Shown in pieces: positions 28,559 through 38,386 of a stretch of 64,000 bases of DNA (its first letter is position 1; each line of letters opens with the position of its first letter). The DNA comes from an uncultured Hyphomicrobiales bacterium (GTDB lineage Bacteria > Pseudomonadota > Alphaproteobacteria > Rhizobiales > Devosiaceae), in the NCBI GenBank assembly GCA_903842455.1, contig CAIMLX010000212.1, positions 1 through 64,000 on the forward strand, written 5' to 3'. The notes beneath the pieces are model-generated. The model was given only the letters and a program-made list of their open reading frames with translations, was not told the origin of the DNA and searched no databases. Both the position numbers and the translations under genes were made by a program.

Positions 28559-29782
28559 TCAGTGCCGCGCCGGATCGGCGTAGCGCATCTCGGGCTGGAT
28601 CGAGTACCAGTCCGGACGGCCGGGATCGCGGTCATAGGTGTAGCCGCCGACTTCCTTGTAGTAGGCGGCGTATTTGGCGAGCGCTTCGCGGTCGACCTCG
28701 ACGCCGAGGCCCGGGCCCTTGGGCACCGCGATCTCGCCATCGACGTATTTCAGCTTACCGCCGACGATGATGTCGTCGAGCAGATGGTGGTAATGCGCGT
28801 CCGCGGCGAAGCTCATGTTGGGCAGCGCCGCGCCGAGGTGCAGCATCGAGGCGAGCTGGATGCCGAGTTCGCCCGACGAATGCACCGAGGCGCCGAACTG
28901 GAACGTCTCCAGCACCTGGCCGGCCTTGTAGGCCTGGCGCAGCCCGCCCCAGAAAGTGGTGTCGAGCAGGATCACATCGACCGCATCATGCTTGATGCAG
29001 CTGGCGAGCTGCTCGAAATTCACCACCACGGTGTTGGTGGCGGTGGGGATGGAGATGCGGTCGCGCAGGCGGCGCATGCCTTCGAGGCCGAAGCACGGGT
29101 CCTCGAAATAGTCGTTGCGGATGTGCTCGATCTGCCGCGCCACCCAGACCGAATCCTCGACCGACCAGACCGAGTTGGGGTCGAGCCGGAAACGGTCGCC
29201 CGGGAGGGCAGCGGCGATGGCGGAGTAGACCTCGACATCGTGCTCGGGCGAGAAGACGCCGCCCTTGAGCTTGTGCGACTTGAAGCCGTGCAGCGCCTTC
29301 TGGCGCTTCGCCTCGGCCACCAGCTCGTCGGCGCCGAACTCGTCGCCAAAACCGTGCTTCTCGTTGCCGTAGCGATAGAACAGGTAGGACGCGAACGGGA
29401 TCGACTCGCGCAGCGCGCCGCCGATCAGGTCGCAGGCGCGGATGCCGAGATACTTGCCGGCGGCGTCCATGCAGGCCATCTCGATGGCCGCATGCACCTG
29501 CATGCGCGAATTGTAGAGGCTGGCCACCGGGTTCATGATCTTCCAGCGCAGCTGTTCGAGCTGCACCGGGTCGTGGCCCTTGAGATAGGGCAAGAGGCCC
29601 TTCACCGAGGCCTCGGCGCTTTCGCCGCCGCCGCCGAGTTCGCCCCAGCCGGAAATGCCTTCGTCCGTAACCACCTCGACGATGGTGCGCACGAACTTGC
29701 CCCAATGGGCGCCGGAGGCATGCCGGAGCGGCGCCTCGAGCGGCATGGCGACAGTGGTGGCCTTGATGTCTACGATCTTCAT
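28559..29782 (-). CDS. enolase-superfamily sugar-acid dehydratase (glucarate dehydratase-like)
   Basis: The 407-residue protein is a mandelate racemase/muconate lactonising type enzyme. The general base pair K171-x-K173 is in SHKLKGG, the magnesium ligands are D201, E227 and N250, and the His-Asp partners are H301 and D274. An asparagine as third metal ligand is characteristic of the glucarate dehydratase subgroup. Such enzymes remove water from aldaric or aldonic acids to give 2-keto-3-deoxy acids. ATG 29782 gives the normal family length; the frame extends 25 codons upstream. It lies 13 bases from the SDR gene. The exact sugar acid cannot be named from sequence. Confidence 0.85.
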   Translation of the reverse strand: MKIVDIKATTVAMPLEAPLRHASGAHWGKFVRTIVEVVTDEGISGWGELGGGGESAEASVKGLLPYLKGHDPVQLEQLRWKIMNPVASLYNSRMQVHAAIEMACMDAAGKYLGIRACDLIGGALRESIPFASYLFYRYGNEKHGFGDEFGADELVAEAKRQKALHGFKSHKLKGGVFSPEHDVEVYSAIAAALPGDRFRLDPNSVWSVEDSVWVARQIEHIRNDYFEDPCFGLEGMRRLRDRISIPTATNTVVVNFEQLASCIKHDAVDVILLDTTFWGGLRQAYKAGQVLETFQFGASVHSSGELGIQLASMLHLGAALPNMSFAADAHYHHLLDDIIVGGKLKYVDGEIAVPKGPGLGVEVDREALAKYAAYYKEVGGYTYDRDPGRPDWYSIQPEMRYADPARH

Positions 29783-29795
29783 ATAGGTCAGGTCT

Positions 29796-30599
29796 CTAGG
29801 TCGATTTGCCGTCGGCTTTTTTTGGAGCGCCGGGGATACGGGCGAGCATGCCGCCATCCACCCGCACGGTTTCGCCGGTCATGAACGACGCCTTGTCGGA
29901 GAGGAGGAAGGCGACGACTTCGCCGATTTCCGTCGGCTGGCCGCGCCGGCCGATCGGGTGCATGGCGTCGATCTCTTCATCGAGCGCCGCGGGATTGGGG
30001 TCCTGGTTGATGGCCCAGCGCAGCATCGGGGTTTCCACCGAGCCAGGCGCCACGCCGAGGACGCGGACGCCGTGTGCGGCCTCGTCCATCGCCATGCCGG
30101 TAACGAGCCCGATCATCCCGTGCTTGGAAACGACATAGGCGAGCGCGCCCTTCTGCGCCGCCATGCCCTGCACCGACGTGGTGAAGACGATGGCGCCCTT
30201 GCGGCGGCGCAGTTCCGGCAGCGCCGCCTTCGCCACGTAGAAGCTGCCGGTGAGATTGGTATCGAGGGTCTTGGCCCAGAGCTCCGGCGTGGTCGACACC
30301 GCATCGCCATAGGTCTGGATGCCGGCATTATGCGAGACGCCATCGAGCCCGCCGAAGCGTTCGACCGCCAGCTGCACGGCACGCTCGCAGTCGGCAAGGT
30401 TCGCGACCGAACCCACGACCACCGCCGCCTTGCCGCCGAGCGCCTGCGCCGTGGCGTTCAGCGCCTCGGCGTTGAGGTCGAAGAGCACGAGGTTTTTGCC
30501 CTCGGCCGTCAGCACCTCGGCGACGCCGCGGCCGATGCCCATGGCGGCGCCGGTGACGAGCACGGTCTGCGGACTAGCACTTTTGGCTGGGTCGTTCAC
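29796..30599 (-). CDS. SDR family dehydrogenase, first gene of the minus operon
   Basis: The 267-residue short-chain dehydrogenase has the cofactor motif TGAAMGIG (16-23), an NAG at the expected place in HNAGIQT and the catalytic Ser-Tyr-Lys (TTSVQG, then AYVVSKHG). Asp follows the second strand (LVLFDLNAE), favouring NAD. I chose GTG 30599 because AGGGAGGAG lies six bases before it; the longer frame from TTG 30620 would contain that box. It begins the operon next to the lactonase gene, so oxidation of an aldose to an aldonolactone is plausible, followed by the divergent lactonase and the dehydratase next door. Confidence 0.87.
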   Translation of the reverse strand: MNDPAKSASPQTVLVTGAAMGIGRGVAEVLTAEGKNLVLFDLNAEALNATAQALGGKAAVVVGSVANLADCERAVQLAVERFGGLDGVSHNAGIQTYGDAVSTTPELWAKTLDTNLTGSFYVAKAALPELRRRKGAIVFTTSVQGMAAQKGALAYVVSKHGMIGLVTGMAMDEAAHGVRVLGVAPGSVETPMLRWAINQDPNPAALDEEIDAMHPIGRRGQPTEIGEVVAFLLSDKASFMTGETVRVDGGMLARIPGAPKKADGKST

Positions 30600-30730
30600 T
30601 GCCAGCTCCTCCCTTGTCAAATACTTGTAGGTCTACCATACTAGTCGTGTCAATGCGCTTCCGCTGCCCGTCCCGACTGGCAGAAGTTTGTGGCCTACGC
30701 GCCATCGAAGCAGGACAAAGGGAGGTTTGC
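30600..30730. promoter_or_regulatory. divergent promoter region with a candidate operator
   Basis: This 131-base gap separates the two arms of the sugar locus and must hold both promoters. It contains TTGTAGGTCTACCA at 30625-30638, an imperfect palindrome (GTAG/CTAC arms around GT) resembling targets of FadR-type GntR regulators. The GntR gene at 23503 is the natural candidate. Further AT-rich sequence follows at 30636-30650. I could not assign -35/-10 boxes firmly. Confidence 0.5.
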
Positions 30731-31810
30731 GTGCCGATCTATGCCTTCACCGGGAGCCTCACGCGCCCGATGCCGCAATACGGCGCCGCCAACGGCCAGG
30801 GGATCGGCCGCCTGGTTTTCGACGACGAAACCGGCACAATACGCCTCGCCGAGATGACCGGCGGCATCGACGACACCGCCTGGCTGGTGCCCGATCCGGC
30901 CCGCCACCGGCTCTATTCCACCTGCGAGATCACCGGCACCGACCAGAGTGCCGTCGTGGCGTATGCCGTTGAAAACACTGGGCTTCTCCGCATCGGCGAG
31001 CAGCAGACGCTCGGCAACGAGGCCTGCCACATGAGCCTTTCGACCGACGGCCGCTTCCTGCTCGTCGCCAACTACAACGGCGCCAACCCCGAGGGCGCCC
31101 CCGACGCCGCGCTGACGGTTTTCCCCATTACCGGCAATGGCTTAGGCACCCCGACCGCCAGCGTCGTCCACACCGGCAGCGGCCCCAACGCCCAACGCCA
31201 GACCACCGCCCACGCCCACTGCGTGATCCAGTCGCCCACCGGCGACACCGTCTACGTCTCCGACCTCGGCATCGACAGACTGGTGGCCTATACGCTTGAT
31301 AAGACTGGCGGATTGACGCGCCAGCCAGCCCGCGACTTCCAGTTCCCGCCCGGCCTTGGGCCCCGCCACCTGGTGTTTTCTGCCAACGGCGCCTCGATCT
31401 TCGTCGTCAGCGAACTCATCGCCACGGTGCTGAGCCTCGCCGTCGATCCGGCGACCGGCGCCCTCACCGAGCGCGATGCCTTCCCGATCAGCGGCACCGC
31501 CCAATCGGCCGGTATCCTGCTGGCGCCGGATGGCCGCCACCTCTTCGTATCGCTCCGGCTCTGCGACGAAATCCTGGTGCTCCGCATCGGCGAGGACGGT
31601 CGGCTGACGCAGACGGCGCGGGTACCCAGTGGCGGTAACACCCCGCGCGACCTCAGCTTTTCGCCCTCGGGAAAACACCTCGTGGTCGCCAACCAGGACT
31701 CCGACCGGCTCACGGTTCTCCGCGTCGACCACGCGGCCGGCACGCTCTCCGAGCCGCTCCAGCATTTCGACATCGGCACGCCGATGTCGGTCAAGCTTGC
31801 CGCTTTCTGA
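30731..31810 (+). CDS. lactonase family protein (beta-propeller, YbhE/Pgl type)
   Basis: The 359-residue protein is a seven-bladed beta-propeller lactonase of the YbhE/cycloisomerase 2 type, which hydrolyses sugar lactones. Typical segments are HMSLSTDGRFLLVANYNG, HCVIQSPTGDTVYVSDLGIDR, LGPRHLVFSANG and NTPRDLSFSPSGKHLVVANQDSD, one per blade. The GTG at 30731 follows GGGAGG by five bases, which is why I prefer it to longer frames starting at 30614. It is the first gene of the plus arm and pairs logically with the divergent SDR dehydrogenase and the dehydratase. Confidence 0.88.
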   Translation: MPIYAFTGSLTRPMPQYGAANGQGIGRLVFDDETGTIRLAEMTGGIDDTAWLVPDPARHRLYSTCEITGTDQSAVVAYAVENTGLLRIGEQQTLGNEACHMSLSTDGRFLLVANYNGANPEGAPDAALTVFPITGNGLGTPTASVVHTGSGPNAQRQTTAHAHCVIQSPTGDTVYVSDLGIDRLVAYTLDKTGGLTRQPARDFQFPPGLGPRHLVFSANGASIFVVSELIATVLSLAVDPATGALTERDAFPISGTAQSAGILLAPDGRHLFVSLRLCDEILVLRIGEDGRLTQTARVPSGGNTPRDLSFSPSGKHLVVANQDSDRLTVLRVDHAAGTLSEPLQHFDIGTPMSVKLAAF

Positions 31811-31846
31811 GCGGTTCCCTCTCCCTCCAGCGTTGTGCGAAAATCC

Positions 31847-34462
31847 ATGATCAACGAAATTCTCTTTGTGCATCATAGTCATACCGACATCGGGTACACC
31901 CACCCGCAGCCGGTGGTGATGGAACTGCACCGCCGCTTCATCGACGAGGCGCTCGATATTGCCGAGCGCACCGCCGACTACCCCGATGACGCCAAGTTCC
32001 GCTGGACCTGCGAGGTCACCGGCGGGACGATGGACTGGTGGGTGAACGCCTCCAACACCGACCGCGACCGCTTCCTCGCCGCGGTGAAGCGCGGGCAGAT
32101 CGAAGTGGCCGGCATGGGCTGGCACATGACGCCGCTGATGGACCACGCGATGGTTCTCGACGTGCTGAAGCCGCTGAAGTTCTTCCGCGACCTCGGCATT
32201 CCGGTGCGCTCGGCGATGAACACCGACGTGAACGGCCTGCCCTGGGGCGTGGTCGATGCGCTGCTCGACCACGGCATTACCGGCATCTCGATGGCGATCA
32301 ACGAGCACTATGGCCATGCGCTGGCGCCGTGGCCGCGCGCCTTCAACTGGCAGGCCCCGGGCGGCCGGACGATCACCGCCTATAACGGCTTCATTTACGG
32401 CGTGACCTCGGACCGCAGCCTGCAGATCCCGACCAACATGGAAGAGGCGCGGGCCCGCGTGCCGCGCTGGGCCAAGAAGTGGGAGGCGACCGGCTATCCG
32501 CATCCGTTCCTGATGATGCAGATCACCAATGTGCGCTACCACGACAACGGCTCGCCGCAGCCGAAGCTGCCGGATTTCGTGCGGAACTTCAACGAAGGCA
32601 ATGCCTCGACCGGCGGCATCAAGCTGCGGATGGGCACGATCAGCGAGTTCTTCGAACGGGTGCGCCAGCAGCCGGCCGACACCATGCAGACGCTGCGTGG
32701 CGACTGGACCGACTGGTGGAATTTCGGCGCCGGCTCGACCGCGCACGAGACCTCGCAGGCGATGCGCGGCCAGCGCGATCTCGACGCCGCCACCGGGCTC
32801 GATGCGTGGCATCCGGGCGAGGAACCGCGCCGTCGCGCCATGCTGCACGACACCGCCCGCAAAGGGCTGGCGCTCTATGCCGAGCACACCTGGGGCGCCG
32901 ACCGCTCGATTTCGCAGCCCTACTCGCCTGAAACCCGCACCCAGCAGTTGCTGAAGCTCGCGACCGTGGCAGAAGGCGCCAGCGTCGCCCGCATGCTGCG
33001 CCGTGACGGGCTCGAACGGCTGGGCATGGATGCCGGCGGCGACGAGCCGACGCTGCTGCTCTACAACCCGCATGGCTTTGCGGTGAAGCAGTCGGTGCGC
33101 CTGCCCTACCTGCCGCCGATGGCAGACGCCCCCGATCCGAAGCGCGGCTTTGGGCTCGAGGACCTCGTCCCCACCGGCCCGTCGTCGCACCGCATCCAGC
33201 GGCAGGACGTGGTGACCTCGGACCTTCCCGAGCATGGCGCCTACTACATGGCCCCGGTGGAGGTGCCGGCCCTGAGCTATGTGACGATCCCGGCGTCGAA
33301 GGCCGCGGTAATGCCGAACGGCAAGCTCTCGGCCAAAGACGGTGTGCTGTCGAATGGGCGGATCACCGTTTCCCTCGACGCTGCCGGTGGTCTGAACTCG
33401 CTCAAGCTCGATGGTACCGAATATGCCGGGTCCGCCACCGAGCACCTGAAGTTCGGCGTGCCGGTGCTGGAGCGGGTCGCTTCGGGCGTGCGCACCGACA
33501 TGTTCGGCCAGCCCGACTTCGAGTCGCCCGACTGGCACCTCGCGTGGCACCGCGACTGGCAGGCCGAGCGCTTCGACGGCAAGCTGGTCGAGACCACCGA
33601 GACGGTGGAGCGCGGCAACGCAAACATCGTGCAGCGCTTCGAGCTGCCCAATGGCGACAAGGTGGCCGTGCTCTACCGCCTCGTCGGCGAGGAGCCGGTG
33701 CTGCATGTCGAGGCCACGGTCACCAAGACGCCGCTCATCGAGCCGCACGCGCTCTACCTGCCCATGCCGACGGCGCTCGCCGAGGGCTGGGAAGCGCACT
33801 ACGAGACCGGCGGCGCGGTGGTGAAGCTCGACGACGAGCAGTTGCCCTATGCCAGCCGCCACTACATCACGGCGCAGCGCTTCGTGCGGATCGCGGACGC
33901 GACGTCCGAAGTGACGGTGGCCTGCCCGGATGCGCCGCTGTGGCAGGTCGGCGGCTACACCTTCGGCCGCTTCGAAGACCCGGATGGCCGGGTCGTGCGC
34001 GAGCGCCCCACCCTCGTCGCCTGGCTCACCAACAACTACTGGAGCACCAACTTCCAGGCTGACCAGGGCGGGCAGACGAAGTTTCGCTTCACGCTTGTGC
34101 CATCGGCGCGGCGGGACATCGGAGCTTCGGCACAGGCGGCCCTCGCTCACGCGCAGCCGATCGCGACGCATGTCTATACCGACCGTGGGCCGGTCAAGAG
34201 CACGGCTGGCTCGCTGCTCGACCTGCAGCTCGGCGGACTGCTGCTCAGCCGCGTCGAAACCGTGGGCAACGGCGTGGCGCTGACCCTGTTGAACCCCGGC
34301 GACGAAGCGGTGGAGGCCGCGATTGGGCCCGGGCTCTTCAAGCCGACAAAGGCCAGCCGCACCTCGCTGTCGGGCGACAAGCCCGAGACGCTGGCGGTCG
34401 ATGGCGGCGCGGTCCGCGTTGCCGTCGCGCCCCGCGCCTGGACGCGGATCGAACTGCACTGA
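31847..34462 (+). CDS. GH38-fold glycosidase-like protein 2 (DUF5054-type)
   Basis: This 871-residue protein is the second GH38-type paralogue. Zinc ligands H12 and D14 lie in HHSHTDIGYT, the likely nucleophile is in NTDVNGLPWG, and the second zinc histidine is in AEHTWGAD. No signal peptide is present. I chose ATG 31847 because it aligns with its paralogues; a GTG at 31835 would add four residues, and neither has a clear ribosome binding site, so coupling to the lactonase 36 bases upstream is likely. Compared with the other two it has DEH replaced by AEH near the second zinc site, which may mark a different specificity. Confidence 0.82.
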   Translation: MINEILFVHHSHTDIGYTHPQPVVMELHRRFIDEALDIAERTADYPDDAKFRWTCEVTGGTMDWWVNASNTDRDRFLAAVKRGQIEVAGMGWHMTPLMDHAMVLDVLKPLKFFRDLGIPVRSAMNTDVNGLPWGVVDALLDHGITGISMAINEHYGHALAPWPRAFNWQAPGGRTITAYNGFIYGVTSDRSLQIPTNMEEARARVPRWAKKWEATGYPHPFLMMQITNVRYHDNGSPQPKLPDFVRNFNEGNASTGGIKLRMGTISEFFERVRQQPADTMQTLRGDWTDWWNFGAGSTAHETSQAMRGQRDLDAATGLDAWHPGEEPRRRAMLHDTARKGLALYAEHTWGADRSISQPYSPETRTQQLLKLATVAEGASVARMLRRDGLERLGMDAGGDEPTLLLYNPHGFAVKQSVRLPYLPPMADAPDPKRGFGLEDLVPTGPSSHRIQRQDVVTSDLPEHGAYYMAPVEVPALSYVTIPASKAAVMPNGKLSAKDGVLSNGRITVSLDAAGGLNSLKLDGTEYAGSATEHLKFGVPVLERVASGVRTDMFGQPDFESPDWHLAWHRDWQAERFDGKLVETTETVERGNANIVQRFELPNGDKVAVLYRLVGEEPVLHVEATVTKTPLIEPHALYLPMPTALAEGWEAHYETGGAVVKLDDEQLPYASRHYITAQRFVRIADATSEVTVACPDAPLWQVGGYTFGRFEDPDGRVVRERPTLVAWLTNNYWSTNFQADQGGQTKFRFTLVPSARRDIGASAQAALAHAQPIATHVYTDRGPVKSTAGSLLDLQLGGLLLSRVETVGNGVALTLLNPGDEAVEAAIGPGLFKPTKASRTSLSGDKPETLAVDGGAVRVAVAPRAWTRIELH

Positions 34463-34470
34463 GCGATCAT

Positions 34471-34501
34471 CGTCTCTGGGGGAGGGGAGCCCCCGGAGAC
34501 G
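34471..34501 (+). repeat. intercistronic hairpin between two GH38-type genes
   Basis: A 12-bp stem (CGTCTCTGGGGG / CCCCCGGAGACG, one G-U pair) with a 7-base loop lies nine bases after the first stop codon. No U tract follows, so RNA processing or stabilisation is more likely than termination. Confidence 0.7.
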
Positions 34502-34530
34502 CCCCTGAACGACGTGGGAGGAGAAACCCC

Positions 34531-37158
34531 GTGAGCAAGATCAAGACGATCTACATCTGCAACCACTCGCACACCGATATCGGCTTCACCGATTATCAGG
34601 AGCTGGCGCTGCGGCAGCATGGCGAGTTCGTCGGGCAGGCGCTCGACCTGATCGAGGCGACCGACGGCTACCCGGCGGAAGCCCAGTATCGCTGGACGGT
34701 GGAGACGACCGGGCCGTTCCTCAAATACCTGCGGCAGGCGAGCAAGGGCGAGATCGAGCGCTTTCGCCACTGGCACGAGCAGGGCCGCATCGATATCGCA
34801 GCGATGCAGTACAACATGACGCCGCTGCTCAATATCGAGCAGATGCACCGCTCGCTCTATCCGCTGCGCGCCATCCGCGACGAGTTCGGCTTCCATGTCG
34901 AAGCTGCGATGCAGGACGACGTCAACGGCGTCAGCTGGCTCTACGCCGACCTGCTGCATGACCTCGGGATCAAGTTCTACACCGCCGCGATCAACCCGAT
35001 CCGCGGGGCGCGGCCGAAGCCATTCCCCGGGGCGTTCCGCTGGGAGGGACCGGCCGGCAAGCAGGTGCTGGCGTGGAACGGCTACCACTACCTGTTCGGG
35101 CGTTCGCAGGCGGGGCTCGGCAACTGGGACCTGGTCGACCGGCTGCTGCCGCGCTGGATCGACGAACTGGAGGCCGATGAGAGCTATCCGTTCGATTTCC
35201 TCTACTGCGAGAGCACCCATCCGGTGCGCGTCGACAACGGCCCGCCCGATGCGCGGATGCCGGATTTCGTCAAGAAGTGGAACGAGACGCGCACCAATGT
35301 GCGGATGGAGTTCATCACCGTCACCGATTTCGGCCGGTTGCTCGAAGCCAGGCATGCCGGCGTGATCGGCACGCAGCGCGGCGACTGGACCGACCACTGG
35401 GCCGATGGCGTCGGTTCGTCCGCGTTCGAGGTGGCGGTGAACCGCAACGCGCACGAGATCGTCGGGATCGGCGAAAGCCTCGAAAGCTGGCGCCGCAGCC
35501 AGGGGGCGACCGACTGGAACGCGGCGCTCGCCGACCGCACCTACGAATCGATGACGCTGTTCGACGAGCACACCTGGGGCGCCTATTCCTCGGTGGAAGC
35601 GCCGCACTCGCTGTTCAGCCAGGCGCAGTGGAACCGCAAGGCGGGGTTCGCCTACACCGCCGCGATGGAAGGCCACAACGCCGTGGCGAAGGCCGCCAAT
35701 GCGCTGGCCACGCCGCTCGGCACCAAGGGGCCGGAGGGGGTTTTCAACCTCGGCAACCTCGACCCCAAGGAAGCCTTCAAGGATTCCGGCATCAGGGACG
35801 TGCTGGTCTTCAATACGCTGCCGTGGGAGCGCAAGGTGATCGTCGAAGAGCCTGAGCCGCGTGGCGGCGCCGCGCCCGTCGGCATGCTCGACACCTTCTT
35901 CAACCGTCGCAGCACCTGGGGCGGGCCCCGGCCCTTGCCGGAGATCCGGCGCGTGGCGGGCACCATCCCGCCGATGGGCTATGCCTTCCTCAACCTCGAG
36001 GACGGCGTGCCGTCGGGCGACCTCAATGCGAACGGCGACACGATCGAGAACGCGCACTATCGGGTGCGGATCGACCCGCAGACAGGGGCCATCGCCGAGC
36101 TGTTCGACAAGGCGCAAGGGCATGATTTCGCCGGGAAGTACCAGGGCTGGGGGCCGGGCGAGTATATCTACGAGACGGTGGACCACCCCGACGACCGGCT
36201 GGCGATTGCCGATATCAGCTTCGACAAGCCCGAGTTCTTCACCGGCCACAAGGACACGCCGTGGCGGCGCGAGACCGCAACCAGGGTGACGCTGGAGGAC
36301 GCCGCGATCTACGAGGGGCGGGCGTCGATCACGGTGAAGATCGAGGCGCCGGGGGTTTCGGCGGCGACAGTGGTCTATGCGCTCGACGCGGATACGAAAT
36401 GCGTGGTGGTCGACTGGTCGATCGACAAGCTGGAGCATCCGACGGCCGAGGCGGTGTTCATCGCCTTCCCGTTCAACCTCAAACGTGCCGACTTCCTGCT
36501 CGATCTCAACGGCGTCCCGGCGGTGCCGAATGATGACCAGCTCGATGGCGCGGCCAAGGACTGGTACCCGGTGGGCCGCTGGGCCTCGGTCAGCGATGGC
36601 GAGCGGAATGTGACGGTGGTGCCGCTCGATTCGCCGCTGCTGCACCTGGGGGGCATCACCACCGGCAAGTGGAACCGCGAGCTGCAGCCCGAGGGCCCGA
36701 CGATCATGAGCTGGGCGCTCAACAACCACTGGCTGGTGAACTTCAAATCCTCGCAGAGCGGGCGGATTCCGCTGCGTTATCGCCTCACAACCGGCGCCGG
36801 GGCGACCGATGCGGCGGCGGCGGCCCGGTTCGCGGCCGAAGTGGCGGTGCCGCCGGTGGCGATGCGCGATACCAAGCCGACCGGCAAGCGTTCGGACAGC
36901 TATTTCGCTGCGGGCGACGCGCCGGTGCTGGTGACGACCAAGCCGGGCGAGGACAAGGGCTGGGTGGCCCTGCGGCTGCAGAACCTGACCCAGGAGGCGC
37001 AGACGCAGACGGTTACGTTTACCGGGCAGCCGGCGGCGGCGCGGGCTGCCGATCCGGTCGAGCATCCGGGTTCGGCGCTGGCGCTCGAGGGCAAGACCCT
37101 CAGCGTATCGCTGACGCCGCTCGAAATCCGCACGGTGCTGGTGCGGTTCGCGCGCTAG
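34531..37158 (+). CDS. GH38-fold glycosidase-like protein 3 (DUF5054-type)
   Basis: The 875-residue protein is the third GH38-type paralogue. H14 and D16 in CNHSHTDIGFT and the His in DEHTWGAYSS form the expected zinc site; the nucleophile Asp is in MQDDVNGVSW. A GGGAGGAG box is seven bases before the GTG start. No signal peptide is present, implying cytoplasmic action. It ends the plus arm at a hairpin shared with the epimerase-like gene. With copies 1 and 2 it gives three diverged enzymes of the same fold in one locus, which suggests sequential removal of different residues or linkages from one glycan. Confidence 0.82.
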   Translation: MSKIKTIYICNHSHTDIGFTDYQELALRQHGEFVGQALDLIEATDGYPAEAQYRWTVETTGPFLKYLRQASKGEIERFRHWHEQGRIDIAAMQYNMTPLLNIEQMHRSLYPLRAIRDEFGFHVEAAMQDDVNGVSWLYADLLHDLGIKFYTAAINPIRGARPKPFPGAFRWEGPAGKQVLAWNGYHYLFGRSQAGLGNWDLVDRLLPRWIDELEADESYPFDFLYCESTHPVRVDNGPPDARMPDFVKKWNETRTNVRMEFITVTDFGRLLEARHAGVIGTQRGDWTDHWADGVGSSAFEVAVNRNAHEIVGIGESLESWRRSQGATDWNAALADRTYESMTLFDEHTWGAYSSVEAPHSLFSQAQWNRKAGFAYTAAMEGHNAVAKAANALATPLGTKGPEGVFNLGNLDPKEAFKDSGIRDVLVFNTLPWERKVIVEEPEPRGGAAPVGMLDTFFNRRSTWGGPRPLPEIRRVAGTIPPMGYAFLNLEDGVPSGDLNANGDTIENAHYRVRIDPQTGAIAELFDKAQGHDFAGKYQGWGPGEYIYETVDHPDDRLAIADISFDKPEFFTGHKDTPWRRETATRVTLEDAAIYEGRASITVKIEAPGVSAATVVYALDADTKCVVVDWSIDKLEHPTAEAVFIAFPFNLKRADFLLDLNGVPAVPNDDQLDGAAKDWYPVGRWASVSDGERNVTVVPLDSPLLHLGGITTGKWNRELQPEGPTIMSWALNNHWLVNFKSSQSGRIPLRYRLTTGAGATDAAAAARFAAEVAVPPVAMRDTKPTGKRSDSYFAAGDAPVLVTTKPGEDKGWVALRLQNLTQEAQTQTVTFTGQPAAARAADPVEHPGSALALEGKTLSVSLTPLEIRTVLVRFAR

Positions 37159-37168
37159 AGCCGAAATT

Positions 37169-37198
37169 GCCCGCCGAGGTCAGATGATCTCGGCGGGC
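37169..37198. terminator. convergent terminator overlapping the epimerase-like gene end
   Basis: A 10-bp stem (GCCCGCCGAG / CTCGGCGGGC) with a 10-base loop lies between the convergent genes. Its right arm includes the final codons of the minus-strand gene at 37180. Confidence 0.7.
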
Positions 37199-38199
37199 TC
37201 CACGGCGATGCGATAACGCGTTATGAAGCGTTCGCCGGCGCTGAACTGCCGTGCTGTCGGGATGCCGCGGCGGGAGATCGGGTTGTCGGCGGCGGAGACC
37301 TGCTGGCCGAGGTCGAAGGCGGCGCAGATCGGTTCGAGCCCCAGCGCCATGTGACGGTTGTTCCACGGGGCGAAGCTGCGGCCGCGGTTGGAGAACCAGA
37401 GCAACGCGCTGGGATAGTGCTCCGGGTTCCAGCTCAGCTTGACGCGATAGCCCTCGGCCGAATTCCACAGCGCCGCGTGGCCGGGCATGTCGAGCAGTTG
37501 CACCAGCTCTTCGGTGGCCTGCGGCAGCGGGACCTGGCGGACGTCGAGGCGGCCGCCGGCCGCCAGCGGAACGTCGTGCCAGGGTTCGAGCAGCGCGCCT
37601 TGCCTGAAGATCGATGAGGCATCGACGGGGGTAGGGAAGGTCATGCCGGTGACGGTCGAGCCGACCTCGATGCGCATGGCGCCGGGCTTTGCCGGAAGGC
37701 GGAACGAGGGGTGGAGGCCGAGCGGCAGGGTGCAATCGGCACGAACATCGATCGTCAGAGTGAAGTCGAGTGCGGTGGCGCTTGGGTCGGGCGTGACGGT
37801 GCGGCGGAGGCCGCGGATCGGGTGCGCCCCCGGATAGTCGATGGCGAGCGCGATGCTGCCATCGTCAGCCGTCTCGAAGCGCCAGAGATTGTTGGAGCTG
37901 AAGCCGTGCGGGAACGGGTCGACGGTCGCGGCGGCCTGCGAGCCGGGCCAGCCATCGGCCGGGGCGCGGTCGGCGTCGGCGCCGAAGGGGACGCAGGGCC
38001 ATTCGCCACGCAGGCGCTGCAGGATGCCGGGGAGCTCCTCGCCGCCCGGATCGTTGGCCCAGGGGGCGACCTGGAACGGGGCAACCTGCCGGCCGTCGGG
38101 CAGGACGAACAGGGTCGGGCCGAGCTGGCCGCCCAGATCCTCGACGCTGACCACGCCGTGCTGCCAGACCAGCGAGCGCGCCTCACCGAGCTTCGTCAT
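37180..38199 (-). CDS. aldose 1-epimerase-like protein
   Basis: The 339-residue protein resembles the galactose mutarotase-like beta-sandwich family, which interconverts anomers of free sugars or acts on sugar-phosphate ends. Recognisable parts are DPFPHGFSSNNLWRFE, LPLGLHPSFRLP with a likely catalytic His, and LWFSNRGRSFAPWNNRHMALGLEP with a Glu near the end. GGAGGA precedes ATG 38199; the larger frame upstream adds 68 unlikely residues. It converges on the GH38-type operon and probably works on the sugar those enzymes release. Whether it is a true epimerase is not certain. Confidence 0.75.
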   Translation of the reverse strand: MTKLGEARSLVWQHGVVSVEDLGGQLGPTLFVLPDGRQVAPFQVAPWANDPGGEELPGILQRLRGEWPCVPFGADADRAPADGWPGSQAAATVDPFPHGFSSNNLWRFETADDGSIALAIDYPGAHPIRGLRRTVTPDPSATALDFTLTIDVRADCTLPLGLHPSFRLPAKPGAMRIEVGSTVTGMTFPTPVDASSIFRQGALLEPWHDVPLAAGGRLDVRQVPLPQATEELVQLLDMPGHAALWNSAEGYRVKLSWNPEHYPSALLWFSNRGRSFAPWNNRHMALGLEPICAAFDLGQQVSAADNPISRRGIPTARQFSAGERFITRYRIAVEPAEII

Positions 38200-38386
38200 T
38201 GCATTCCTCCCGACCTCGTCAAGTGAAAGTCTGGCCGATCCCGGACGGCTGGGCAATTGGCTTGAGTGCTGAGGCCCCTCGCAGTCCGGACGGAATGGTC
38301 GGCGTTTTGGGCCACGCGCTCTGTCGTTGGTCGTGGTTGACGGCGAGACTCTGGCGTTCCACCAACAGGTGGGGGGAGTCCTGAAG

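Noticed and set aside
31142-34459. An 1105-codon minus-strand open frame
   Set aside because: It is antisense to the lactonase and GH38-type gene 2, both with clear family motifs, and has a typical shadow composition.
34174-37065. A 963-codon minus-strand open frame
   Set aside because: It is antisense to GH38-type gene 3 and has no recognisable domain or ribosome binding site.
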